From SB15 sp964639245 (GTDB lineage Bacteria; Chloroflexota; Anaerolineae; Aggregatilineales; J027): a DNA stretch of 64,000 nt. The notes below the pieces were generated by a model, which saw nothing but the letters and a program-made list of their open reading frames with translations, was not told where the DNA came from and ran no database searches. The position numbers were made by a program, and so were the translations under genes. Location of the stretch: assembly GCA_964639245.1 (NCBI GenBank), contig CAZXCU010000004.1:248001-312000 (forward strand). Direction: 5' to 3'. Positions 32,742 to 41,600 of this stretch are shown here, piece after piece (the first letter of the stretch is position 1; every line of letters begins with the position of its first letter).

Positions 32742-33923
32742 TTACTCTTTCGGTGCTGCCAGATATTCGACCAGAATATTGAGTTCATCTTCTGGAATAC
32801 GTTGTGCAAAGTTTTGTGGCATCAAGCCAGAAGGATAACCGGACACAACGAGCGCATTTGGATTGATAATCGAGGTGCGAATGTAATCCTGTGCGGATTC
32901 ATAATCGGGGTGGTCGTTGGCAGCCCGCACTTCGAGTCCATTCAGCGAAGGGCCCTGCCCCATATTCAGTGAATTGGCATCGTCAAGCTGGTGACAGGTA
33001 TTGCAGCCATATTCCGCAAATAACCCGCGTCCCGCTTCCTTGAGTGCATCCAGATTTTGCAGTGCTTCTTCAAGTTGGCGCTGTTTTTCCCGTTCAATTT
33101 CGCGCAGCCCTTCAAGAAAAAGCTCGTATTCATCATCCGACACAACAAAAGCCTTGCCGCGCATCCGCCCATGCAGCGCCCCGCACAATTCGGTGCAGAC
33201 AATATCGTACCCGAAATCGAGTGCATCCAATTCATCCACCGTTAAGGTTGGCGCGTAAATATCAATCACAGCCGGGTCGGGCAGGCCCGTGGCTTCATTG
33301 GGGGTGAAGCGCAGTTCGGTGGTGCGTCCCGGCATGACATCTTGTTTGACGCGGAAATTTGGCACCCAGAACGCATGAATAACATCTTCGCTGTGCATAC
33401 TCAGTTTGATGGCTTCACTTTCTGGCACGACCAGAATGTGATTCATTTTGAGATCAAATTCTTCATCAGGATATTGGAATGTCCAGAAGAACTGCTGGGC
33501 AGTGACACCAATTTCAAGTTCATTGTCTTTGGCTTCGGTGGTGTCCAGCAACACTTGGAAGCTGTACGCCGTCAGCACAAACACAATCACCGAAGGAATA
33601 AGAGTCCAGACGATTTCAACGGTATTGTTGCCGTGAATCGGTGGCCCATCGCTGGTATCTTCCTTATCGCGCATCAGGCCATATTTGAAACCAAAGTAAA
33701 AGATGCAGCTTTCGACCAGCAGGAAGATGAATGTCCCAATACCGAGCATAAAACGGAACAAATTGTCTATCGCGTCTGCTTCCACCGACGCGGCATCCGC
33801 CATGAACCATTCTGCCCCGTAAATTCCGACGACCACGCTGATGACCGTCCACACCACCACGGCGACAATCACCAACGGGTAATTAATAGATATATCGTGT
33901 TCAGGTTTTTTCGCTACCGCCAT
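32742..33923 (-). CDS. ctaC: Cytochrome c oxidase subunit II fused to cytochrome c (caa3 type)
   Basis: 393 residues. Two N-terminal membrane helices (about 15-38 and 55-80) are followed by the cupredoxin domain, whose CuA site is built from the His in DVIHAFWVPNF and CTELCGALHGRM. A coiled linker then leads to a C-terminal cytochrome c domain with heme motif CNTCH and a probable axial Met in SGLMPQNF. The fused cytochrome delivers electrons straight to CuA. First gene of the oxidase operon; a CRP/FNR-like palindrome lies 37 bases upstream. Confidence 0.95.
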   Translation of the reverse strand: MAVAKKPEHDISINYPLVIVAVVVWTVISVVVGIYGAEWFMADAASVEADAIDNLFRFMLGIGTFIFLLVESCIFYFGFKYGLMRDKEDTSDGPPIHGNNTVEIVWTLIPSVIVFVLTAYSFQVLLDTTEAKDNELEIGVTAQQFFWTFQYPDEEFDLKMNHILVVPESEAIKLSMHSEDVIHAFWVPNFRVKQDVMPGRTTELRFTPNEATGLPDPAVIDIYAPTLTVDELDALDFGYDIVCTELCGALHGRMRGKAFVVSDDEYELFLEGLREIEREKQRQLEEALQNLDALKEAGRGLFAEYGCNTCHQLDDANSLNMGQGPSLNGLEVRAANDHPDYESAQDYIRTSIINPNALVVSGYPSGLMPQNFAQRIPEDELNILVEYLAAPKE

Positions 33924-33947
33924 ACACCCACACCTAAATCAACAATA

Positions 33948-33976
33948 AAGATATGTCAATGTGACAAGTTTCACAA
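33948..33976 (-). promoter_or_regulatory. Probable promoter of the oxidase operon
   Basis: On the minus strand: -35 TTGTGA (33971-33976), 17-base spacer, -10 TATCTT (33948-33953). The -35 and spacer overlap the palindrome at 33960-33975. Confidence 0.4.
33960..33975. promoter_or_regulatory. CRP/FNR-type operator upstream of the oxidase operon
   Basis: TGTGA-N6-TCACA, an exact match to the CRP half-site consensus with the standard 6-base gap. It covers the putative -35 and spacer, so a bound regulator would probably repress; as an activator it would be unusually placed. Confidence 0.5.
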
Positions 33977-34016
33977 CGCCCTACAAATGTACTGGATTTG
34001 CAAGGTTTCGTCAAAA

Positions 34017-35219
34017 TTAGTTTTTGAGTCGAAGTTGGTAAATTGCGCCTGCATCATCGTCCGAGACATACACCATGCCATCGCCCGCCATGACCAAGCC
34101 CCAAGGCCGCCCGCGTAAATCGCCGGGTTCTTCGCTCAACCAAAAACCTTCCGCAAAATATTCAAAGTCGTCGTTGACCAATTCACCTGTGATTGGGTCA
34201 ATATCCAATCGCAGCAGGTTCAACCCGACCTGTTTGCCCTGATGTGTTACCCCGCCGTGCATTGCCACCAGCACATCGCCTTGATATTTTTCTGGTGCGT
34301 TCGGCGCAGTGTAGAATGCAAGTCCTGTGATATTGCCCTGCGGATCCAGTTTGGTGAGGGGTTGCAGGACATTTTCACATGCTCCCTCGCTGCCCATTTT
34401 CGGGTCAATGAGCGTTCCCGCATGGCAGGCAGGCCACCCACCGTCATCGCCATTTCGAATAGCATAAATGCTTTCGGGGACATTTTCTTCTAATTCGGGA
34501 CGACCTTGCACCGCAACCCAGACCTGCTCGTTGATGGGATTCACCGCCAACGCCATGGGATAATACAACCCGCGTGCAAAAATGCGTTCGTTGCTACCGT
34601 CCAAGTTGTAAACCAGCACGGCTGCCCGGCGTGAATCGGTCAGTTCACAGGCCGCGCAGTTGGCCTCCACCGTCACGTAAATTTCGTTTTCATGAATGAG
34701 CAGGGCATGGATATTGCTAATTTCTTCCTGTTCATTCCGTGCGGCGGGCAAATCGTCAATGACAACTGTTTTTTCCAGCACCGTGTAATTTTCATCCAAG
34801 CGCACACGGCTGACCTGATTGGCTTCGGCGTAGTACAACCAGCCATCATGGAAGGCCAAGCCAGTTGGAATTGCCAAGCCTTCTACAATTGTGATGGTTT
34901 TATCTGCGACATGGTTGCCGTCGTCATCGGGCAATGCCACAATCCGCCCTGCGCCTCTGTCTGCGACAAACAGGACATTTGTTGCGGGATTCACCGTCAG
35001 ATAACGCGGGGCAGACAGATCTTTGGCAAACACCGTCAACTCAAAATCATCGGGGACTTCGACCCCCGGCACTTTTTCACCCACACGCAAAAAACGCTTG
35101 TCCGGGACACCCCCCGCCAGCACAAATAAAATGCCCATCACCCCCATGAAGGTAGCCGCAGCCATCATCACTAAGGCTTGAAGGCGCATTCTCTTTTTGA
35201 GAACCACTGCGTCTGTCAT
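34017..35219 (-). CDS. Membrane-anchored sugar dehydrogenase-like beta-propeller
   Basis: About 400 residues. An N-terminal membrane helix (about 15-40) anchors an extracytoplasmic six-bladed propeller of the glucose/sorbosone dehydrogenase family: APRYLTVNPATNVLFVADRG, GLAIPTGLAFHDGWLYYAE, ISNIHALLIHENEIYVTVE and RPWGLVMAGDGMVYVSDDDAG. Cys in EANCAACEL and PACHAG/GACEN may form disulfides. Whether it binds PQQ is not decidable here. It lies upstream of the oxidase on the same strand, 93 bases away, so its electrons could enter the caa3 oxidase (inference). The start may instead be a TTG four codons earlier. Confidence 0.75.
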   Translation of the reverse strand: MTDAVVLKKRMRLQALVMMAAATFMGVMGILFVLAGGVPDKRFLRVGEKVPGVEVPDDFELTVFAKDLSAPRYLTVNPATNVLFVADRGAGRIVALPDDDGNHVADKTITIVEGLAIPTGLAFHDGWLYYAEANQVSRVRLDENYTVLEKTVVIDDLPAARNEQEEISNIHALLIHENEIYVTVEANCAACELTDSRRAAVLVYNLDGSNERIFARGLYYPMALAVNPINEQVWVAVQGRPELEENVPESIYAIRNGDDGGWPACHAGTLIDPKMGSEGACENVLQPLTKLDPQGNITGLAFYTAPNAPEKYQGDVLVAMHGGVTHQGKQVGLNLLRLDIDPITGELVNDDFEYFAEGFWLSEEPGDLRGRPWGLVMAGDGMVYVSDDDAGAIYQLRLKN

Positions 35220-35392
35220 TGTTTTGTTCAAGATTTCACGAATAGATAAGCAGATTATCCCACAATATCGCGCTGCTGGCTAGGTTCGATTATGATAGCA
35301 GGTAGCGATTAGGTGTTGGCTGTTAGGTTTCAGGCAAAGGCGATGCTTTTGCGGATAGCTCACTGCTAATGGCTTACAGCTAGGAGATTTTC

Positions 35393-36187
35393 ATGTATCG
35401 ATTGATTTTTTTCTGCCTCATGTTTGTCTTGTTTTTGGCAGCCTGCCGTCAACAAGAATCCTCTGTCCCCTTGCCCACAGAGGCCAAACCCGAAGCGATT
35501 GAAACCGCCATCATCAAAACCCAGAATGCGCCTCCCCCCGGTTTTGATAGCATCGCCTTCAACCCGATTGACTTTAACCGCGAGCAGCAGCCAAAACTCG
35601 CCGTCGAAATCACCGTGAGTTTTAACGGGCAGTACACTGCTACCGGGGAAGCAGCCACCGGTTATCTCATCATGAATGTCTGGGAAGATAATGTCCAACG
35701 GCGGCGGCGGGTGCTGCTGCAATTTCAAGGCGATGCGCTTTCTGGCGGCGTGAGTCGGATCGAAGCAGTGCGGATTGAAAATGATTTTTACTTGGTGGAT
35801 GCCAACCGCATTTGTACCATCAATAATCCGGCTGCACAGGAAATTGCGACCCTGACCGCCGGACGAATTGTGGGGGGATTCACCTTAGGGATTCCTACCG
35901 GACAGGTGGATACCATCCACGAGATGCCTGCTTACCAGTACGGTTTTGATGTAAATAACTTGCAAATAGGCATTTTTCAGACACAGCCCAGCACCGTTGA
36001 AATCTTGGGGGCAGAAGCGTGGCTCATTCCTGAACTCAACCTCATCGGGCGCTTTGGGGCGGGGATGAACGTCCACAACGCCAAAATTTTATTTGGCGAA
36101 AACGCGGTAACGGGCGAACTCCACTATCAATATAACCTGCTGCCAGAAAGCGAACAACAAGATATTGCCATCCCAAATGGTTGTTAG
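35393..36187 (+). CDS. Lipoprotein of unknown function
   Basis: 264 residues with a lipoprotein signal ending in the lipobox LAAC (Cys near residue 18), followed by a Pro-rich linker and an all-beta-looking domain. I do not recognise the domain; motifs such as FTLGIPTGQVDTIHEMPAY and a run of beta strands suggest a beta-barrel-like binding fold. AGGAG precedes the start. It is divergent from the sugar dehydrogenase and precedes dnaN. Confidence 0.7.
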   Translation: MYRLIFFCLMFVLFLAACRQQESSVPLPTEAKPEAIETAIIKTQNAPPPGFDSIAFNPIDFNREQQPKLAVEITVSFNGQYTATGEAATGYLIMNVWEDNVQRRRRVLLQFQGDALSGGVSRIEAVRIENDFYLVDANRICTINNPAAQEIATLTAGRIVGGFTLGIPTGQVDTIHEMPAYQYGFDVNNLQIGIFQTQPSTVEILGAEAWLIPELNLIGRFGAGMNVHNAKILFGENAVTGELHYQYNLLPESEQQDIAIPNGC

Positions 36188-36203
36188 CCCTGTCGTGACG
36201 ATA

Positions 36204-36212
36204 TGCTATAAT
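36204..36212 (+). promoter_or_regulatory. Extended -10 promoter of dnaN
   Basis: TGC followed by a perfect TATAAT, 47 bases before the dnaN start. Confidence 0.55.
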
Positions 36213-36259
36213 AACGGGTACTAATTTCCCTATAGATAACGATTGAGGCTGTAAGGTAT

Positions 36260-37390
36260 ATGCGCGTTTCGGTTTTACAAGAAAATCTTCACAAAGGCTT
36301 GAGCATCGTCAACCGGGCCGTGCCTTCTCGCCCCACTTTGCCTGTTTTGTCGAATGTGATGATTGCGACGGACAATCAGCGTTTAAAGCTCTCCGCCACC
36401 AATTTAGAGTTAGGTATTACCTGCTGGATTGGCGCAAAGGTGGATGAAGAAGGCGCAACCACTGCCCCATCCAAAACGCTGCTCGATCTGGTCAACAATT
36501 TATCGCCCGAACGGGTCGATTTATCCTTGAATACCCGTAACCAAGTCATGAATTTAAAATGTGGCAGCACCACCGCCAATATTAAATGTGTGGATGCCTC
36601 CGAATATCCGCTTGTCCCTTCGGCAGACAGCACCCGCGGGGTTGCCATTCCCTCCGATATTTTTAAGGAAATGGTCGGGCATGTAGATTTTGCCGCCGCC
36701 AAAGATGATAACCGCCCCGTGTTAACCGGCATTTTGACCCGCTTTGAAGACAGCACGGTGACAATGGCTTCGGCAGATGGTTTTCGTTTGTCGGTGCGGA
36801 ACGCCGAATTAGAAATTCCCGTCGAAACACCAACCCAAATTATCATCCCTGCCCGCACCCTAACCGAAGTGGCTCGTATTATTGGCGACAATGACCATCA
36901 GGTCTTGATTTCCCTTCCTGAAGGACGTAATCAGGTCATGTTCCATCTTTCAGATGTGGATATTGTCTCTAGTCTGATTGAAGGTACTTTCCCTGAATAT
37001 CAAGCGATTATCCCGCGTAAGCATGTAACTCTCACGCAGGTGTACACCGACGAGCTGCTGCGGGCGTGCAAACGTTCCGAAGTTTTTGCGAAAGATTCGG
37101 CCTTTGCCGCTAAAATTATCATTAATCCTGCTGATGCCGGGCCGGGCAGCATTTTAGTCACAGCAAATTCTCAGGAAAAAGGCGATAATCGCGGTTTGGT
37201 CGATGCGTCTGTCGAAGGGGAAGAAATCGAAATTTCCTTCAATATCCGCTTTTTGATTGATGTCCTGAACGTCATCAAAGAAGACCAAGTGGTTTTGGAA
37301 ACAAACGGCGCGGGCAACCCCGGCGTAGTCCGTCCGGTGGGGCGAGACGACTTTTTGCATGTTATTATGCCGATGTCTAGCAATCGCTAG
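36260..37390 (+). CDS. dnaN: DNA polymerase III beta sliding clamp
   Basis: 376 residues, forming a ring-shaped dimer that holds the replicase on DNA. Family motifs: RPTLPVLSNVMIA near residue 23, EYPLVPSA near residue 113, the second-domain SADGFRLSVR near 175, and IEGTFPEYQAIIPR near 240; the C-terminus ends in DDFLHVIMPMSSNR as usual (MPM...). Domain order and length are normal. It is not next to dnaA or recF, so this is not an obvious replication origin region. Confidence 0.96.
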   Translation: MRVSVLQENLHKGLSIVNRAVPSRPTLPVLSNVMIATDNQRLKLSATNLELGITCWIGAKVDEEGATTAPSKTLLDLVNNLSPERVDLSLNTRNQVMNLKCGSTTANIKCVDASEYPLVPSADSTRGVAIPSDIFKEMVGHVDFAAAKDDNRPVLTGILTRFEDSTVTMASADGFRLSVRNAELEIPVETPTQIIIPARTLTEVARIIGDNDHQVLISLPEGRNQVMFHLSDVDIVSSLIEGTFPEYQAIIPRKHVTLTQVYTDELLRACKRSEVFAKDSAFAAKIIINPADAGPGSILVTANSQEKGDNRGLVDASVEGEEIEISFNIRFLIDVLNVIKEDQVVLETNGAGNPGVVRPVGRDDFLHVIMPMSSNR

Positions 37391-37747
37391 CAACTTGAAA
37401 TGGGGATACCTTTCAACGCTGTTCTTATGCTGTTTAACAATGATCACGGATTGCAAAATGGATGGGGTGGGTTACCGACCCACCTATACACTATCCGGCC
37501 TAAAGATTTTTCATGGGCATTAGAGCGGCGTTGTAAAAACTTGTATGGCAGTCTGAAGGCGCGTGTTACCTCTATCCGCAGTTCTGAGTCGAAGAAGCGT
37601 TGGGAACAACCGCTAATTTTTTGTGAAAAATGTAGCGCTGGCCTTTCGGACACCCCCAATTTGATTTATTTTTAGAAGAGGTTGGGGATCTATAACCCGA
37701 CAATAAGCTAACCTATGCTACACTCTGAGGTAGCCAATGGAGCAAAC
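37391..37747. other. Gene-free 357-base region with structured elements
   Basis: Between dnaN and the first receiver gene no credible protein frame is found. It holds a 7-base-pair hairpin GGTGGGT-TACCG-ACCCACC with flanking GGAT/ATCC pairing (about 37461-37496), an intrinsic terminator at 37594-37622, and CCCCAA/TTGGGG arms (about 37660-37690). A short structured RNA ending at the terminator is possible, but no known RNA family was recognised. Confidence 0.45.
37594..37622 (+). terminator. Intrinsic terminator downstream of dnaN
   Basis: AGCGTTG and CAACCGCT (one bulged base) around GGAA, followed by AATTTTTTG. Confidence 0.7.
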
Positions 37748-38125
37748 ATGAGCGCTCTAGTTCTCTATATTGAGGATGACGACAATAATCGTGTTTTGGT
37801 GGAGCGAGTCCTAAAGGCGGAGGGCTATCGGGTGATTTCTGCTGCTCGCGCCGAAATAGGCATCGCACTAGCGATGGAACATCGCCCAGATATTATTCTG
37901 ATGGACATTAACATGCCTGAAGTAGATGGGTTCATGGCAACGGCGCGGTTGCGGTCAATTGATGGCCTTCAGCACATCCCTATTGTGGCTGTTACCGCCA
38001 ATGTCATGAAGGGGGATCGGGAGCAAACGCTTGCCGCCGGATGCGATGGGTATATTCCAAAACCCATTGACATTGATACCTTCCCGCGTGAAATTGCCCA
38101 TTTTTTACATCAGAATACCAACTAA
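37748..38125 (+). CDS. Stand-alone response regulator receiver
   Basis: 125 residues, receiver only. Acidic pair in YIEDDDNNR, phospho-acceptor IILMDINMPEVDG near residue 50, Thr in AVTANVMKGD, Lys in IPKPIDID. Of the DivK/CheY-like type. The start is taken at the ATG with GGAG five bases upstream. It is followed 17 bases later by a second receiver and then by a giant hybrid kinase, so all three are likely one signalling operon. Confidence 0.92.
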   Translation: MSALVLYIEDDDNNRVLVERVLKAEGYRVISAARAEIGIALAMEHRPDIILMDINMPEVDGFMATARLRSIDGLQHIPIVAVTANVMKGDREQTLAAGCDGYIPKPIDIDTFPREIAHFLHQNTN

Positions 38126-38142
38126 GCATAAGGGATGATTGC

Positions 38143-38577
38143 ATGAACGAGAACTTTAGGACACCACAGCCGATTGACCCATCAGAGGCACATGTCCTTG
38201 TCGTAGAAGATAATGTTCCCAATTTTGTCCTCATTGCCCGTATGTTGGCCTTTATGGGCGTACAACGCTGTGAATGGAAAACCTCAGGCTGGCAGGTTGT
38301 CCAATTTGCGGATTCCCTGCCGCGCATTGATTTGATTTTGATGGATATTCGTCTGCCATATGAGGACGGGTATCAGGCGCTGCAAAAAATTCGTGCCAAC
38401 ACCCGTCTCAAGGATACCCTTGTGGTGGCAGTGACCGCAGAAGCCAGCGAAGAACAAATGCAAAAAGCGCAGTCGGCGGGGTTTAATGGCTTTTTGGGCA
38501 AACCGCTTGACCCAGACCGCTTTCCTGAACAGATTAAACGCCTGCTCTCCGGCGAGGCCGTTTGGGAATGGCACTAA
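38143..38577 (+). CDS. Stand-alone response regulator receiver, second copy
   Basis: 144 residues with a 17-residue extension before the receiver (VLVVEDNVPNFVLIARML). Phospho-acceptor in LILMDIRLPYEDGYQAL, Thr in AVTAEASEEQ, Lys in LGKPLDPDRF. The C-terminus ends EAVWEWH with no output domain. Similar to the previous gene but clearly diverged. Located 34 bases before the hybrid histidine kinase; it may receive phosphate from that kinase. Confidence 0.92.
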   Translation: MNENFRTPQPIDPSEAHVLVVEDNVPNFVLIARMLAFMGVQRCEWKTSGWQVVQFADSLPRIDLILMDIRLPYEDGYQALQKIRANTRLKDTLVVAVTAEASEEQMQKAQSAGFNGFLGKPLDPDRFPEQIKRLLSGEAVWEWH

Positions 38578-38611
38578 CGGATAGGAACAACTCCTATAAA
38601 AGGTGGTGGTG

Positions 38612-41600
38612 ATGCAAACGATTTTTCGCCTAGACCCCTATAGCAGCTTGGTAGATAAACAGCGTGCCTATACCCTCTATCGTTTGGCAGCCATTTCATC
38701 TGCTATCTTGGTGTTAGGATTTTTATTCCAAGTAGCCAGTTATGTGCTTTCAACCGTTGAAGATGAACCAGCCATATATATTGTGGGGGTGGCTTCTGCG
38801 GCTCTGCTCATTGGCTATACCATTGTGATGATTCAACGGGGCAATCTTCGCCAAGCAGCATGGCTCTATGTGATTGCGGGCTTCTGGACAGCCCTTTCTG
38901 TGACCAGCACCGTGGGGGTAACTTTTGTTTCCATTCTATGGATTACAGTCACATTTTCAGGGTTAGTGTTATCCATCCAAGATACGCTGCGGGCGAGTGT
39001 TCTTGCCATTGTTGTGTTTATCTTGAATCTGGTAAAAGTAGATGCCGTTTATAACAATGAACTGCCTGCCGAAATCACCACCTATGCGATGTTGGGTTTG
39101 AGTCTCCTTTATGGTGTGGTAGCGTGGTTTATTTCAAAAAGCGTCAGTGTCGCTTCGGATGTAAGTGTTTTGCAAGAAACACGCCGCCGCTTGATCATGA
39201 ATGAAACCAGCGCGATTGTGACCCAACAGATTTTTGCCCGTCGTAACCTTGAAATTCTCTTGAAAGACACGGTTGAACTGCTGGCAAATCAATTTGAAGA
39301 TATTTACCATGCCCAAGTTTTTTTGATTGATGCAGAATCCAAACTTGCCAAACTCCGCGCCAGCACCGGGGAAGTGGGCAAAGCGCTCATCGCCAAAGGC
39401 CACCATTTGCCTGTGGGCAGTACCAGCGTGATCGGGCAAGTCACCGCACTGGGTAAACCCGTTTTGGTTAGCGACACGACCCGCGATACCATTCATAAAG
39501 TCAATGAACTTCTGCCCAATACGCTCACAGAATTGGCGCTGCCGCTGCGTTCCAAAGACGGCATCATCGGTGCTTTGGATGTACAAAGCCTCAAACGAGC
39601 AGCGTTTAACGAAAGCGATATTGCTTTGCTGCAATCGTTAGCAGACCAAATCGCTATTGCGGTCGATAATGCCCGCCTGTTCCACGAAGTTCAAGAAGAA
39701 GCCCAACGCGCCCGCGCCCTTGCTGAAGCCAGCCAATTAACCACTCAGATTTCATCTGACCAGAACAAAGGGTTTGGTGAACTTTTTACGACTATTGCCC
39801 GCCCCGGCAATTTTACCCACTGGTGGGTGGGGGTGATGCAGCCTGATGGCTATACCCTCAAACGGGTGAGCGCTCATAGCGATGATATAACCGGTCTCCT
39901 GCTGCCAGACATGTTGGATATTACGCGAGATAGAAACTCGATTACCCAAGCCGCACGCGAAAAAAGACAAATCTTGACGAACGACATAGCGGAAATGTCG
40001 CTTGAAGCCCGTCAGATGTTCGGCAAGCATGTCGTCACCCCCATCATTCATCATGAAAAACAAGAGTTGATGGGGGTGGTTCTGGTGGGGCGGCCTGCCC
40101 TTGCCAATGACTTAGATGAACGTGATTTTGAGCTTATTTCCAGCCTTGTGAGTCAAGTCAGCATTACCTTAGAAAACCAGCGCCTATTCCAGCAGGTTGC
40201 CAGCGAACAGCAAAACCTCCAAGCCATCATTGACACGATGCCGACTGCGGTGGTGGTGGTGGATAAAAACGCGGTCATTCAAGTCACCAACGGGCAAGCT
40301 CGCCGCATTTTAGGCGATAACATTCGGGTTGGAAGAAATTTTAGAGAAGTTCTGCAAGTTGCCCGCGCCCGCACCTTTGAAGCCTATCCCCAAACCGAAC
40401 TTCCCATCTTTTTAGCGTTGGAATCCGCACAGGTGTTTTCTGCGGAGGATTTGGTGGTTGTTCAAGAAAATGGGCATAGCGTGGATCTGATGTCACGCGC
40501 TGCCCCCTTGCGTGATGCCCAAGGGCAAATCACTGGTGCGGTTGCCGTCTATCAAGATATTACTGAATTGCGGGAACTGGAACGGGCGCTGCAAGACAGC
40601 CTGAGTGAAACCACCAAATTATATGAAGCATCACGGGCGGTTTCGCGGGCCAATGATGTGTCGAGCATTAGTGAAGCCATCATCCATCAAATGCAGATGC
40701 TCACCCCCAGCAAAGTCTATATCACCCTTCAGCAGCAAAGCCGCAGTGGTGAGATTAAAACGTCGCTGGTGGGCATCTGGCCTCTGCGTCCCGATTTAAC
40801 GCTTGAAACGATTGAAATTCCCCGTCATATCCTCATTCCTGACCGCAGTTTAGGGTCATCCAATTTCACCTTTGCCACGCGCAACATTCAAACCTTGCCG
40901 GGTATGACCGAAGAAGAAGCCGAAAAACTCCGCGAAAAAGGGGTCAATGCGCTGGTGGTTATGCCGCTGGATGTGCGGAATCAATATTTTGGCTCGATTG
41001 TGGCAACCTTTGAACAAGAACGGACTTTTACGCCGGACGAACGCCGCTTTTTACTGACCTTGGCAGACCAAGCCGCCATCGCGCTGGATGCAGTGCTGCT
41101 GTTTGAAAGTACACAGGAAGCCCTACAAGCCACCGCCAATCTCTACCGCGCCAGTCGTGCTATAGCCGAAGCACAGGACATTCACGACGCGCTAGAAATT
41201 CTGCAAGCACAGTTGCAATTGCTTGAACCAGACCGGATTGATGTGGTGCTGTCTGATGACCCTGAAGAGTTCTCGCGGCTGAATCATGCAGTCTCTTGGG
41301 CAAAAGACGACCTTGATCTTGACCATCCTTCTTTGCCCCTCATCGAAGATTATCACCTTGATATTTTGAGTCGTGAGCAGTATTTCATTGATAATATTGC
41401 CGAAGCACCGTTGAATATTCCTTTGGTGCGGGCGTTTATCGAATCGGAATCGCCCTATAAATCAGTCGCTTCTGTCCCCTTCCGTGCCGCAGGTCAACCT
41501 ACTGGGCGGCTCAACATTGCCTTTAAACATGTTCGCAATCTCATGGAAGAAGAACAGCAGTTCATTCGTATGTTAGCGGATTCCACCGCCTACATTATCG

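Noticed and set aside
33342..34118. 258-codon plus-strand frame opposite the oxidase subunit II gene
   Set aside because: It is the antisense shadow of a clear oxidase subunit gene; His/Gln-rich composition is typical of such shadows.
36260..37390. Replication origin next to dnaN
   Set aside because: No dnaA gene is adjacent and I saw no cluster of DnaA boxes (TTATCCACA) around dnaN.
37400..37675. 91-codon frame in the gap after dnaN
   Set aside because: No ribosome site, no recognisable motif, and it runs across the intrinsic terminator; treated as non-coding.
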